A stretch of DNA of 64,000 nt from Cephalotus follicularis (GCA_001972305.1 BDDD01000994.1:179875-243874), one strand, 5' to 3'. Positions 22,115-34,792 are shown, counted from the first letter of the stretch. Numbers and translations are program-made. The notes: generated from the letters alone by a model not told the origin.

Positions 22115-23284
22115 TTAAGCAAACAAAAACGGATATCGCTCCCAAATGTGCTCCTCCAGCTCCCATGTACCCTCACGCTCGAGATGATTCCTCCACAGAA
22201 CTTTCACAAAAGGAACGGTCTTGTTACATGTAACCCACTCCTGTCTATCGAGAATAGCCTCTGCCTCCTCATCACAAGATAGGTCCTCCCGAATGATGTC
22301 CAAAGGATAGTGAACCACATGCAGGGGATGATACTGATAACCCCTCAACAAAGACACGTGGAACACATTATGGACGTCTGTTAACTGCGGCGGCAAAGTT
22401 AACCGATATGCAACTACGCCCACCTTTTCCAAAACTTCGAAAGCTTCAATATACCATGGACTTAACTTTCCATTCAGACCAAAACGTCGGACTCCTTTCC
22501 AAGGTGAAACTTTTAAGAACACATGTTCTCCTACTTTAAACTCCAAGTCCCTCTGATGTCTGTACGCATAACTTTTCTGTCGAGATTTAGCTGCCTTCAA
22601 TCTCTCCCTTGCTATTGCCACTTTCTCTGTAGTGATCTGCACTAACTCGGGTCCCTCGATAACTCGCTCTCCAACCTCATCCCAACATTTCGGAGCTCGA
22701 CACTTCCTCCCATAAAGAGCTTCAAACAGAGCCATACAGATGCTAGCATGCCAACTGTTTTTATATACAAACTCCACCAAGCTCAAATACTCGTCCCAGT
22801 TCCCAGTCCACTCCAAAGCACAAGACCTCAACATATCTTCTAAGGTCTGGATGGTCCTCTCAGTCTGCCCATCTGTTTGTGGATGGAAAGTTGTACTGTA
22901 ACTGAGTCTCGTACCCCAAGTTTTCTGGAAAGCTTCCCAAAACCGCGAAGTGAAACGGGGATCCCTATCCAAAACAATGGATACCAGAGTCCCATGGAGT
23001 CTCACTATCTCCTGCTGAAACACTTCTGCCAAACGATTCACAGAGAAGTCCTCTCGGATAGCCAAGAAGTGAGCCGATTTAGTCAATCGATCCACTAATA
23101 CCCAGATAGTATCATTCCTTCTGAAAGCCCTTGGCAAACCCGTAACAAAGTCCATCGATATACTATCCCAATTCCATACAGGAACCTCTAAGGGCTGTAA
23201 CAAACCACTAGCATGCCGGTGTTCAATCTTTACCTGCTGACAGATCAAACACCTCCCAACATACTCTGCTACATCCCTTTTCAT
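22115..23284 (-). pseudogene. Integrase and chromodomain-like end of element E (389-codon open part)
   Basis: The largest open part of the E pol. It begins in the integrase zinc finger (C12-x2-C15). The catalytic acidic residues are all present: D45 in SMDFVTGLP, D106 in VLDRDPRF and E142 in DGQTERTI, with 35 residues between the last two, as expected for a DDE integrase. The GPY/F-like area ('GKLSPWYIEAFEVLEKVG') is altered. The last about 60 residues ('EAILDRQEW...VLWRNH...GTWELEEHI') form a chromodomain-like end, which in this family is thought to guide integration to heterochromatin. A stop just upstream (23285-23287) separates it from the rest of pol, so it is not translated in the native polyprotein. 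Confidence 0.88.
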
Positions 23285-23287
23285 TCA

Positions 23288-24121
23288 ATTCCACCAGAAG
23301 TTCTTCTTCAAGTGTCTATACATTTTTGTAGAACCCAGATGTATAGAAAATGGAAAAATGTGTACCTTTGACAAAATAGCATCTTTGATAGAAGTATCTG
23401 CCAGAACACACAACCGATTACCCAACCATATCACACCATGCTCATCCATATGAAACTCTGACTGCTTACCCTTTTCAACACTCTAGACTAAGGCCCAAAG
23501 CTCACAATTATCACTCAGAGCTCTCTTAATATGAGATACAAGAGTAGGCTCAACATTCATCACAGCAACAAAACCTTCAGAACCCCGAACAAACAGTTTC
23601 ATGTCCAACCGCTCCATATCGGCTATCAACTGCCACTGAGTAAGCAAAGCCGCTACACTCCCAGAACTCTTCCAACTAAGAGCATCAGCTACCACGTTTG
23701 CTTTACCAGGGTGGTACTAAATATTCAGATCATAGTCCTTCAAAAGCTCTAACCACCTTCTCTGATGCATGTTCAACTCTTTCTACGTAAAGATGAACTT
23801 GAGACTCTTATGATCGGTAAAGACGTCACAAGTTTCTCTGTACAAGTAGTGCCTCCAGATCATCAACGCAAACACCACTGCTGCTAACTCTAGATCATGC
23901 GTAGGATAGTTTACTTCATAAGGCTTCAACTGTCTCAAAGCATAAGCTATCACATGATCGTGCCGCATTAAAACACACCCCAAACCCTTCTTACAAGCAT
24001 CACTGTAAATCTGGTATCACCCCGACCCAGATGGTAAACGAAGAATCGGTGCTGACACAGGACCATTCTTCAGTTTCTCAAAGCTTGCTTCTCGTTCTTC
24101 ATTCCATTCAAACTTAGCTCC
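23288..24121 (-). pseudogene. RNase H and integrase N-terminus of element E
   Basis: Frame fragments with stops. 23783-23983 holds RNase H with '[22 protein letters not shown]', '[13 protein letters not shown]' and 'FTDHKSLKF', including the expected Glu and Asp. 23483-23695 holds the linker ('MVADALSWKSS'). Stops break the frame near 23482, 23717 and 23782. It joins RT on the right and integrase on the left. Confidence 0.8.
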
Positions 24122-24958
24122 CTATCTCATAAGTTGAGTCAGTGGTAAGGCTATAGAGGAAAAACCTTCCACAAACCGCCTATCGTATCCAGTCAAACCC
24201 AAAAAGCTTCTAACCTCCGTCACTGTGGTAGGTCTCGGCCATTTAGTAATAGCCTCAACTTTAGCAAGATCCACACTAATCCCTTCGACTGTAACCACAT
24301 GACCCAAAAATGCCACTTGTTCCAGCCAGAACTCACACTTCGAAAACTTTGCGTATAGTTGATTCTTCCTCAGAATACCCAGTACTATACAAAGCTGTTC
24401 TTCATGTTCTTCCTTCAACTTGGAATACACAAGGATATCATCTATGAACACAATCACAAACTGATCAAGAAACTCATGAAACACCCGATTCATCAGATCT
24501 ATGAAAACTTCTGGTGCATTAGTAAGTCCAAACAACATCACTAGAAACTCATAATGCCCATAGAGAGTACGAAAAGCAGTTTTACGCAAATCTGCATCCT
24601 TTATCCGAAGCTGATGATATCCCGATGTCAAATCGATCTTAGAGAAATACCGAGCACCTTGGAGTTGATCAAACAAGTCATCAATCCTAGGCAAAGGGTA
24701 TTTATTCCGAACAGTAATACGATTCAACTTTCTGCAGTGTATGCATAGCCTCATAGACCCATCTTTCTTCTTCACAAAAAGAACCGGAGCACCCCACGGC
24801 GAAACACTCGGCCGAATGAAACCCTGATCCAACAGCTCTTGCAACTGTTCCTTCAGCTCTTGTAACTCAAGTGGTGCCATCCTATATGGTGCTTTAGATA
24901 TAGGTGCCGCTCCAGGAATGAGCTCGATGGTAAACTCCAATTCCCGTTCCGGTGGCAA
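24122..24958 (-). pseudogene. Reverse transcriptase of element E (278-codon open part)
   Basis: An uninterrupted RT domain: 'SPYRMAP'-type entry ('[19 protein letters not shown]'), '[19 protein letters not shown]', '[13 protein letters not shown]' with the first catalytic Asp, and [10 protein letters not shown] with both Asp of the active-site box. 'AFLGHVVT' and '[15 protein letters not shown]' complete the thumb/connection. One odd spot is LCIHCRKLN, where the family usually has an Asp-Tyr. The catalytic residues survive, but stops before and after the domain prevent a full pol. Confidence 0.88.
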
Positions 24959-24961
24959 ACC

Positions 24962-25511
24962 CAGTAACTACTCTGGAAACACATCTGCAAACTCTCGAAC
25001 CACAGGATAGTCTTCAAGGCGAGGCTTAACCTTAGAGACATCCTTCACAGTAGCTAAGAAACCCTCAACGCCCTTAGCCACCAACTTCCAAGCCTTGAAA
25101 GCAGAAATAACCATCACTTCTTTTCTCGGCTGTGAACCCTGATAAATAAAATCAGGCCTATCCATATCCCCAAATAGAATCCTCTGAGCGTGACAGTCAA
25201 TCGTAGCTTGATGGTGAACTAACCAATTCATACCCAGAATCATATCAAAGTCATACATATTAAAAGGCAGAAGATCCGCATCACAAATCTGATCATCGAA
25301 AACAAGAGGGCAAGCATAAAAACACACAGATATCACAACATATACACCCGTATGGGTCGAAAGAACCAAAGTTGGATCAAGTAACAGTGAAGACATACCA
25401 AAATTCCGAACAAAGGACCTCGCTACAACCGAGTGGGTCGATCAGGTATCATATAAAACATGAGCCATACGGTTACCAACAGAAACAAAACCCGAAACCG
25501 TAATTGGTGCA
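24962..25511 (-). pseudogene. Protease region of element E, nonsense in the active-site motif
   Basis: Contains 'YDFDMILGMNWLVHHQATIDC', the gypsy protease C-terminal signature, and 'EFADVFPE' leading into RT. The active-site motif (near 25440-25450) reads Asp-Thr followed by a TGA stop, so it is inactivated exactly at the catalytic loop. The right end is the insertion point of the 25517-29959 element. Confidence 0.8.
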
Positions 25512-25516
25512 TTAGC

Positions 25517-28500
25517 TGTTGGAACCCAGGAGGGGTCCCGGTCGATTTTGGCTCCACCCACGGTGACTGTCGGCAACGGAAGAGACGTCGACAGTGGGAG
25601 ATGCGAAAACGCATCGGGCCAAACCAGGGAGAGAGAGAAGAGAAAAACGGGAGAGAAAGGGAGAGAGGCTTACCGTGGATGAGAGCCGGCCTCTTTCCCG
25701 GGCCACTGACACCAACGGCATCGACATCACCGACCGGAACGCGTCGCCAGACGGACAACGCGTCGCTCTCCCCTTTGTGCGTACCAGGTGCGCCAAAGAC
25801 GGGTTGTACCCGTGTGTGTTAAATTTTGACCAAATAAAAATTGTATTTATCTCTTTCTTGCTTTTAATAAATTAAAAGTCTTAAAAACAAATGCTCACAA
25901 ACATTTCTTTTGTCTCTCTTGGTTTGAATTATGTGCACCCCACACAATGTATGTAACAACATACTCCCACTGTGGTGTCTCTTAATATATCAATTTGACA
26001 ATACGGTGGTAAATAAATAAATAAAAACCACTAATGTCAAAATTAATATATACTAGTAAAAAAACTAGATTTCCCGTCAAGCTAGCATGTGTGTAGCATG
26101 CATCGCTTTTCCAATAATCAGGTGGGACCCGAAAGCCCGGTTTGAATCCGGTACGACTATAAATTTCCCAAAACATCCCATGAGTTCTGGTACGACTATC
26201 CCAATAGTCCCTGACTATTAAAATAGCCCCGGTGTGAATCCCATCACCGCCCGGATCCGTAGAATAAACTACGTCTATAAGTCGACATCCAGTAAACCAG
26301 TACTTTATCCAGTCATCGGCATGTGTGTCATGTATCCTACGTCATACTTGGATCCGACCGCGACCTAGGGTTCGGAATAATGTCACCCCTAGGTAAAGTC
26401 GCGATAACTATAAATTTACATACGCATTGAGACTTTTAGCAAACATCCCCGGAAACCCCATTTGCAGTCTGCCTATACCTGATCAGGGTTTTATGAATCT
26501 CAACGGACATAAATAATATAGAGCTGATCACCCTGCATACGGGTGTGACGATCCGTTATTGCGAACTCGCCCATACATCTCATTGAAGCTCCCACAAGGC
26601 CCAAAGACAACCCTTTTGCCAGCACGTGACTAGTGCTGGGGAAGGCAAAAATCAAAGCCAAGTAGTTACAACACAATGCATGCCAGCCGCTCAGGTCAAT
26701 GATACAACGTAGCTCCACGAATGGTCTACTAATCACCATAGACTATACACTACCGAGAATATATGTAACACCCCCGATTCGGAACCGGGATCACTCCCGA
26801 TTCGGGATCGGTGTGTCACACAAAACCGAACTAAAACATATCAAAGATCTTAATCTTAGTATTAATCATCATCAATACGTGGTGGTTCTAAAAAATCTGA
26901 AAACATGTGTAATCATGGAACATAAACTGAATCTGAAACATAATCTGAAAACTTATCATAAACCAAAATGTCATAATCCCAAAAAATCACAATACTGTTT
27001 AGATAATTGGCCTAAACACGACCATAACACTACTAAAAAAAACATAACCAGATCAAACTCCTAGGTGATCCTTATCATAGGTGACATCTCGCTCATCACA
27101 CATTTCCCGGATGCTGTCCCTGAAAACCTGCCGCATGGAAACAAAAACGCGGCTGAGCAAACCTCAGTACGGATATAGAGTCATAAAACATAAAACGATA
27201 ATTTAAAAGACAGAAAATACCTGAATCTTTAAATAACACATACCTTGTACATAAAATAACTTAATATGATTTTCAAAAATGAAGGTAAATAGTCACACAA
27301 TCAATTCAAAACGAATATCTGATTTTCAAAGCGTTATTCAAGTTCAAAACATAATCATAGTTCAAAACAGTATCCAAATCAAACGTTCAAATTACTTTAA
27401 CGTCAACCAAGTTAAAGATTTTAAAAATAAAAACTTATCCGATTCCATAATCTCATCATAGAGATCCAAACATATAACAAAGACTTATCCGATTCCGATA
27501 TCTCATTCCAAAGATCCAAAGCGCATACACATATGCGAAGTTGCAAGGGGTTTACAAGGCCCACATGCCAAACGGAAAGACGTGTACGACACTACACAAT
27601 CAATCCCCAAAATCCGAATCCATAACATAACAAAAACTAGAGTATACCCATACGTCTCTATCACAATATCGGATCCATAAGTCCACCTCATGGGACTTAT
27701 TCAAAACATAGAGAGACGCCGTAGTCAAATCACACTGCTACAGAAGTGTCACATCCCCGTGCCAGGCCCACGACGTGCCTATGGTACCTCCATAGGTAGG
27801 AAATATCTCTGTGTGTATCCTTATTTCAAAAACATCGTTTTATTTCTAAAAACGATTTAAAAACAAAAACACATTTTCTAAATATTTTATGGACATATCA
27901 AAATCATTACGTAGCATCAACTCATTTATTTTTCAACCATAAAGAGAAGATCGTATCATAACATATCGTAAAACATAACAAAGTCTATAAAACGAGATCA
28001 TAGATAAAAACTGATTTTAGTTTGATAAACAGATAGCCAAGGAACGATAGGAATCCGTACGTTATTCAATAAAGTAAACTGTATTTTTACCATAATAAAA
28101 ACAGTAGGAGCACCAAAGAAAGAATAATCTGTACCTCATGCAATCACCAAAACAACCTCAAGAATATAAATCGAGACTTATCTAGACCGTTCATCGGTTG
28201 TTGCAAATATCTAACAAAAATAAAATCGTTCTCATAAGGACTTGAAATAAAATCAGACCTCAACTCATGGGTCATTATACACTGATCATAACCATATAAG
28301 ATAACAATAGGTTTAATACGTCCAATTCACAGAAGTCTCATCTAAACATAATTTCGGATTCACTAAGGTAAGTCCAATTTGTCCAATTCATCCAATTTCG
28401 AATCATAATACTAGTTCAGCTCATAATATCGTAAAACGATTACATAAATACATAATTCAACCGAAAATAGAATTTAACAGAGTAGGGTTCAGAGTTTACC

Positions 28501-29959
28501 GAAAGCAGTCAAAACAGAGCACAAAGCCATAATCACATCACGGAAACAGAGCGGATCACACCTACAAGAAGAGCGGAGTCAGAAAACTGTTCGAAACAAG
28601 TCGACAGAGACAGCCGCGCGTGGGCTCACGCGCCGCCGCTGACCGGCACATGTCTGTCACGCGCGGTCGACCTGTAGCCGTGACGGTCTGATCTGGAGCG
28701 TTTGAGGCCGGTAATCACATATCCAGGGCATGTTTGCCACGGCGCCGCCTCCTTTGGCCGGAACGAAGACGTTTGACCACAGCTGACTTTGCGCTGATCT
28801 ACTTTTCTGGCATCGCCAAGGGTCGGGGCTGGTCGGGTTTGCTTCCTCTCGATGCCAGAATGCCGAATATGTGATTGTCTTGTCATGACGATCACCGGAG
28901 AGGGAGATTCGATGCCAAACAGTGGCGAGGAGAGAGGACGTTGCGCACACCGATTGGTACGTTGTCCGGCGCGGTGGTTGGGTCCGATGGACTCAGGAGA
29001 TCATGGGGGTTCGACCGGTGCCTTCGCCGGCACCATATCGGTACCGATACTGACGGCAGCGGTAGAGAGGGGAGAGAGAACGGGAGAGAGAGGGTGGCCG
29101 GGAGAGAGAGGGAGAGAGAGAGAGAAAAAACAATTCTTTTATATAAAATAGGGTTTCTAATTATTTTTAAGTGCTGAAATTAGGTTTTAACACAAATAAA
29201 AAGCCAAAATTTGTTTTATCTATTCATAAACTTAATATCAAAACCCACTAGGCTAATGCCAAAACCCGCTTAGCCTAGCCAAAAGCAAAACAAACCGAAA
29301 AATGGGCATTCCACAAACCAAAAAAAAATCGACAGCCCATACGAAACATATCGAAAAGCCCAAAAATTCTATACGGAAAAATGGGATATTACACTATAGG
29401 AATCCTATTGACATAGGTATGACTTTCCAAATAGGTTTCCTATGGTGGGTCTGTTCAGTCTCATGCTCCTTATCCTGAACCCCACATTATGCTTTAGGAT
29501 AAATCCAAATGGTAATGAGATAGTCCATCCTCCACTAAACCCGGGAGCAAGCATAATACGACAAGTTTTTGTGGTTCATATATTGCCCTAAGAAAGTGAA
29601 CCTATGACTTGGAACGTTCTGTCAGAAGGGAGTAAGGATCTCATTCTCATAACCTCTCAGGCATGAGATCCAACCCCTTGAACGACAGGGCACTATATGT
29701 GTACTCAGATGACATGGTGATCACCCGATCCATTTAAGATGGTTTGGGATATACATATAGCGGGTTGCCATTGTTGATTGAATATGCACTATAAAACATG
29801 AAAAGGAATTCAGATTGTATAAATAGAGAGTGTAATATACACATATTCAACCACCCCACCGCTTAAAGAGATATCTCCAGTTAAGGAGTGCATCTCATAC
29901 ATACATATATATTTATGCAGAGCCACCTCGTGGCATGCAGGGACACCCCTACTCTAACA
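25517..29959. mobile_element. Inserted LTR-like element in E, itself split by an LTR
   Basis: Begins TGTTGGAACCCAGG and ends CCCCTACTCTAACA (TG...CA), flanked by an exact 5-bp duplication TTAGC at 25512-25516 and 29960-29964. Removing it rejoins the gag and protease frames of E. After taking out the nested LTR (26764-29393), 1813 bp remain with no coding sequence, best read as a solo LTR. Orientation is unclear: the minus strand at 25520-25690 resembles the donor/CT-rich/'cccgatgc' block of family A, but a good TATA-like box ('gtataaatagagag', near 29817) points the other way. Confidence 0.8.
26764..29393 (-). repeat. Solo LTR related to LTR E (2630 bp)
   Basis: The plus strand starts TGTAACACCCCCGATTCGG and ends ATGGGATATTACA. 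The flanks are ATATA (26759-26763) and CTATA (29394-29398), a near-matching 5-bp duplication. Parts such as 'gcatggaaacaaaaacgcgg' near 27123 and 'gtgccaggcccacgacgtgcc' near 27760 match LTR E, so it is a relative of that family. It contains a GA-rich tract at 29067-29127. It has isolated GTCGAC sites near 28600 and 28666 but no array. Confidence 0.8.
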
Positions 29960-29964
29960 TTAGC

Positions 29965-30806
29965 AGCCTGCTGTGTCGTGATAGCAAAAACACAACCTCC
30001 CACATTGCGATATCCAGATTCTATATTGTTTCCCCTCCTATGCTTCGCTCGAGGATCAGGACAATTTTTCACAAAATGCCCCTTCTGACCACATACAAAA
30101 CAGGCCCCGATGGCCTTATAGCACACTCCCACTGGATGCTGTCTACCACAGGTATCACACTTGGCAATCTTAACATCCCCAGCTTCCCGTGTCTGCTTCT
30201 GATTGTTACCGGGCTGTCGCTATCCCCGGTTATCATTCCTCCTCCCTCGTTTTCCATTTATGTTCTTGCCATGCTGTCCAGAACCTTGCCTATGAGAATC
30301 TCCCTTATTTCTCTTCTTATAATTTTCCCGCCGAGCTGCCTAGAAGTCTAGCCTCTCCAGTTCTATATTCTTTGCTGCATTAGCCACTTCAGAAACATCA
30401 GCAAACTTGGTGTTAATCATCTTACCATGGAGCTGATAGTGTAGCTTCCACTGGAACTTCTTAGCCTGCTCCAGTGCTGTCCTCGCCGCGGACCAAGCAA
30501 AACCAGCAAGCCTAGTGAAACGAGTTAGAAACTCCGTGTCTGATTATCCATCCTTCTGTCTTGTATTTTTGAACTCTCTGGCATAAGCATCCTTATCAAC
30601 AGCAAGAAAATACAGCTACTAGAAGACTTCACAAAACTCTGACCAAGTCAAAGCATCAATATAGTTACCACCCTTAGCCAATCCCAGAGTCTTTCACCAC
30701 TTCTGAGCATCACCCTCAAGCTTGTAAGCAACTAATCTAACCTTCTTCTCATCATCACAACCAAGCACATCGAAGATCTTGTACATATGCGCAATCAAAT
30801 GCTCAG
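29965..30806 (-). pseudogene. Element E gag, C-terminal part
   Basis: Capsid core text 'IAHMYKIFDVLGCDDEKKVRL', 'AYKLEGDAQKW', then 'LTRFTRLAG' and 'VSEVANAAKNIELERL', then a nucleocapsid with CDTCGRQHPVGVC and CFVCGQKGHFVKNC (a CX2CX4HX4C knuckle). All of this lies in a single frame that is interrupted by about six nonsense codons, without a detected frameshift. It ends at the TTAGC duplication; the next codons of the same frame resume at 25511. The right end is the CTCAG duplication of the solo LTR. Confidence 0.85.
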
Positions 30807-33202
30807 TGTAGCACCCCCGACCCGAGTCCACTTTAAGCTCAAAGCGAGCTCCGAAGATCGGTGCGTTACGTGGGTGTAACCTTTGACCATCAAATCATTT
30901 AATCATTCAACGATCCATTTCATATCATTTAATCTTAACTTAGATTTAAAATCTAACATTATTACTTAATAACTTCACAGGATCGCATATGCTTATATCT
31001 TTGAAACATCAATTTCAAAATTTCGTATTCTCAATGTCATGATTCGTTTCTAATACCTTTGCATTTATACATAACTTAACATGTAACCTTACACAGCGGA
31101 AAAACATAAACTTATCACATCATAAAACAATCACAATCTCACCTTTATCATTAACTTCTCATATTCTCGAGTATGTTCAATAACTCTTGATATCATCATC
31201 TTATATAAAAACATCATAACCTATAGCATTCATTTCCTTACTATAACATCTATACATCGTTTATCATAAAACACATTACACAGCGGAAAACATTAACACA
31301 TGACATTCAAACATAACTTCATAGCATATACTTCCTTTCCTTACTCTTCTTTTGCGAACTTCCTCTAAAGCTCGCAACTTCACGTTCAACATTTCCTGGA
31401 AAAAAATCATTTTCTTCACATTCATAAACAAAACATCTTTAAAACTCTTTTTCTGTTCATATCTCATGAAACAGAACATTTCATAAAACTTGGTGGTCGT
31501 GAACCTCTAATGAACCCTTTACACCGCTTCACCGGGGCATTGTGCACTCCCCGATTACTATCCTTACATCACATGCATGTCCGCGAGCACTTTACGCTCC
31601 ATTTGAGCATCTAGCTCCATTAACATTAATCCATCTCAGATTCTTTCTCTTGGTTCATTCATTAATCTTTACGAGATTAATCCTCACTGGATCGCAATCC
31701 AGTAGTTGTTTATTCATTTCATAAAACATTTCATAAAACATTTCTATACTTTGAGTGACCAGCTCAAAGCATTCATAACACATTTCTCTTCATTTGAGTA
31801 ATTAACTCAAATGCATTCATAAAATCATTTCATAAATCTTTCTTAATACCTTGAGTGATCAGCCCAAAGCATTCATAAAACATCATTGTAAAACCTTTAT
31901 AAAACTGGTTTTCCATATAGAAACCATGATTTCATTTCCTTTCACAATTCATAAAACATTTCTCATCACTTTGAGTAATTAACTCAAAAACCTTTATAAA
32001 ACAGTTTTGCATCACTTCACTAAAATAGATATTTCATATAGAAATAATCACTATCATAGAAAACTTAAAACATAAAAGATAAAGTAGACATCTCAATGAA
32101 TCTATAGAGATAAAAATCATAAAATTCCATTGAGAAACGAAGCTGCAATGAATTGTTAAAGTTGCAGTTTTCTTTTGAAAATAGGACCTGAGCAGTAGAA
32201 GAAAACATGGCTTTTCATCAAGAATTCGATAGAATTTTGAGATGCATAAAACATAAAAGTTAAAGTAGACATCTTGAGGTTTTCAAAACATTAAACCATT
32301 CGAAATTTAATCAAGAACTCAGCAAGATATAAATAAAACTATCTGCTGCATAATTTTGAATCAAAACAGAGGAATAACTTTGATGAAATGGGTATGGAAT
32401 CTCCTTACCTCACTTGATCTCCTTATCTTCTTCTTTCCCACGAAATCTCCTCTCCAAGCACATCAGAAACCAACCCTTTGTTCAGCTGAGAATGCACTCA
32501 TATATAAGGAGAAAGGGAAACTTGGAGGCTAAGCTTGCATGGTGTCATCCATGACCTCACCCATGTGAGCTTGCCTCCATGTGATGAAATTAAACCAATT
32601 TGGCTGATGCCACCTGCCCTATATTAGCAAAATATCATAATTCATCCATTCCTTGCTTGACACGAGCCCTACAATCCATTTAAATCCTCCAAAATGGGAT
32701 AAAAAGCTAGAATTATGCACCTGACACAGGTCAAAGCGTCGACTCTTTACCTTTAAGCGTTGACGGTCACAGCCTTTGCCCGAGTTTTTCACCTCTATCC
32801 CGACTAAAGCGCTGACGCTTTCTTACAAAGCGTTGACGCTTTAAGTCTTCATCCAAGTCAACTGACACATTTAACTTCAACGCGTTGACGACTAAAATTA
32901 GGACATCGACCGTTACCCAAAGCGTCGACTCTTTAAATAAAACCGTCGACGCTTTAGACAGTTTTGTCAACTCTTAGCCTTTTAGATCAACGTTTTCAGC
33001 ATGACATTCATCCAAAACAAATAGCCAAATAAAATTTTCTTCCAGGGGTGTTGCGGGACCCCCCGTCCGCTCACCAGGGAGCGGAACCCCCGTACTCCCC
33101 GAGCATAGGGTCATACTACGGGTCCCTTGAAATATTTGCCAACTACACAATAGCAATCATTTTCCATAATTAATATTTTTACTGGAAACTCTGGTCATTA
33201 CA
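30807..33202 (-). mobile_element. Solo LTR G inside element E gag (2396 bp)
   Basis: The plus strand starts TGTAGCACCCCCGACC and ends GGTCATTACA, with perfect 5-bp duplications CTCAG at 30802-30806 and 33203-33207. The gag reading frame continues across the excised segment, which confirms the boundaries. A donor-like GAG-GTAAGGAG (minus) lies near 32405. No internal region, so it is a solo LTR, normally produced by recombination between the two LTRs of an element. Confidence 0.92.
32734..32957. repeat. GTCGAC motif array in solo LTR G
   Basis: About nine spaced motifs such as AAGCGTCGACTCTTT, AAGCGTTGACGCTTT and CCGTCGACGCTTT. In LTR sense it starts about 245 bp from the LTR 5' end, similar to the first array in LTRs C and D. 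Confidence 0.85.
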
Positions 33203-33207
33203 CTCAG

Positions 33208-33508
33208 CCTCCACAGGAGTCACGGCTGAGCTGAAAGACTACGGCCTCTGTTTCTGGAACCGCTCAAGCCAGATATAAACAGGTGTATCAGTCTTGTCCC
33301 CAGTTTCCCTTCCCAACTGAACATCAGCTGCAACATTCTCCTCAGCAACTGGGTCCCTACAGCCTTGTTCTTGATTCTGCTGATCCATCACACGACGTAC
33401 CTATTGAGGGACCGCCTGACGTACCAACTCTTCCATAGAAGGCTCATTTTATACTTCATGAGCCTCAACTGGTGCAGTCCTTCGAGAAGCGTTCCTTGTT
33501 CGTGCCAT
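33208..33508 (-). pseudogene. Element E gag, N-terminal part
   Basis: Starts at an ATG at 33506-33508 (MARTRNASRRTAP), reads a Gln/Glu-rich N-terminus and then 'VYIWLERFQKQRP', where gypsy gag enters the capsid domain. Three in-frame stops occur. The frame continues past the solo LTR into 30801. The stretch from here to the primer site (33509-33661) is a non-coding leader. Confidence 0.8.
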
Positions 33509-33661
33509 CTACGAAAAGACATTTAAAACATGAAACATCACAAAGAACAAAAACCGATACAGAAAACATATCAAAAGACCATAACGGAAAAGCCTAACCC
33601 AGAGTCTACCCAATCTCACAGGTCAAACCTAGTTAGGTCTTCAAAGGAAACAAAATCTATA

Positions 33662-33673
33662 TCTCTGATACCA
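33662..33673 (-). other. Primer-binding site of element E
   Basis: The minus strand reads TGGTATCAGAGA, five bases from the LTR end at 33679; initiator tRNA-Met type. Confidence 0.9.
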
Positions 33674-33678
33674 CAATC

Positions 33679-34544
33679 TGTAACACCCCCAGACGGCGGG
33701 AGTCGTCACAGGTCATAATACAGATCATAACTTAACAAAGCATAACTTAATTGAACATAACATAGAAATAACTTTATTAGCTAAAAACATGGCGGTCAAA
33801 ACATAACATATTCTGTAAATTGATCAAAACGTAAAACTTATCATATTTGGAAAATTTAACATATTTCAAAAGTCAATTAAAAACGTAAACCATAAATGCA
33901 TATTGTTCATGACCAATTCTAACAGAAAACATAACAGGATCACACTCCTAAGGATCCTTGACCATAATGGTGGTCATCTCTCATTCACACTTTCCCCCGC
34001 TGCTCCTGATAACCTGCCGCATGTTAACAAAAAACGCGGCTGAGCAAACCTCAGTACGGATAAAGAATATAAATCAGTAATCATAATTTAAAAGCAGTAA
34101 GAATTCAATAAAACTTGTAACAAAAATCTTAAGCAGTAAATCATTTAAACGTTCATTTCCGAACTTCATAAACTCAATTTCATCATTTTCAAAACATGTA
34201 CGAAACATTTTAGAATCACAAATTTCATAATATCATACTGCGCCTCATAACATATCACATATTGGAAACATATATGTCAAGGGAGGCGCTAATTCCACAT
34301 GCCCATTAGAATTAATGTGTACGACACTACACAAGTCAATTCTCATAACATATCATATCACACATTGCATATCTTATCACATATGCCATATACTAGAATC
34401 GATTCATACGCCTCTATCATACATAGCAGATCCACAAATCCACCTCATGGGATTTATTCATAACATAGAGAGACATCGTAGACTAATCACATCGCTACTG
34501 AAGTGTCATGTCCCTGTGCCAGGCCTACGACATGCATATGGTAC
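33679..34544 (-). repeat. 5' LTR of element E, truncated
   Basis: Parallels 19346-20215 almost base for base, then stops at 'catatggtac', where the family A LTR begins. The rest of this LTR is not found in the window, so the nested insertion was followed by loss or the remainder lies further right. Confidence 0.88.
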
Positions 34545-34792
34545 TGTAAAGCCCAAAATTGTATAAATAATTATTTTAATATTGGCACAGTGTATGGCCG
34601 TAAGGAGTCGATGGAGCCCAAATTGATAAAAAGCATCGCGTATTGGAGTCGCAAATCACAAGGCCCAAAATGACTAATAAAGCCTATTTTTAATGCGCGA
34701 CAATAAGGCCCTATGTTCGCATTATTATTGCGATAATTTTTGTTGCCGTTTGGATAATTTATGTTGCAATACGCTGAATAATCGGGACCCCG

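Larger units (their letters stand above)
19346..34544 (-). mobile_element. Gypsy element E (Tekay/Del-type), nested and broken
   Basis: Minus-strand element: 3' LTR (19346-22061), polypurine tract, pol, gag, primer site, 5' LTR (33679-34544). The 5' LTR is cut by a family A LTR. Two insertions split the inside: 25517-29959 between gag and protease, and 30807-33202 inside gag. Without these, LTR to LTR it reads gag, PR, RT, RNase H, IN and a chromodomain-like end, the order of gypsy chromoviruses. Over the first 149 bp the LTRs differ at 14 places, nearly all transitions, so it is the oldest LTR pair measurable here. It is not functional (many nonsense codons). Confidence 0.85.

Noticed and set aside
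25423-25875. Overlapping open frames of 93-120 codons on both strands
   Set aside because: They fall in GC-rich LTR leader DNA at the end of an inserted element; none shows a protein family signature and several overlap in different frames.
28626-29177. Cluster of open frames around 100 codons
   Set aside because: The GC-rich and GA-rich leader of an E-type LTR lacks stops by composition; nothing recognisable is encoded.
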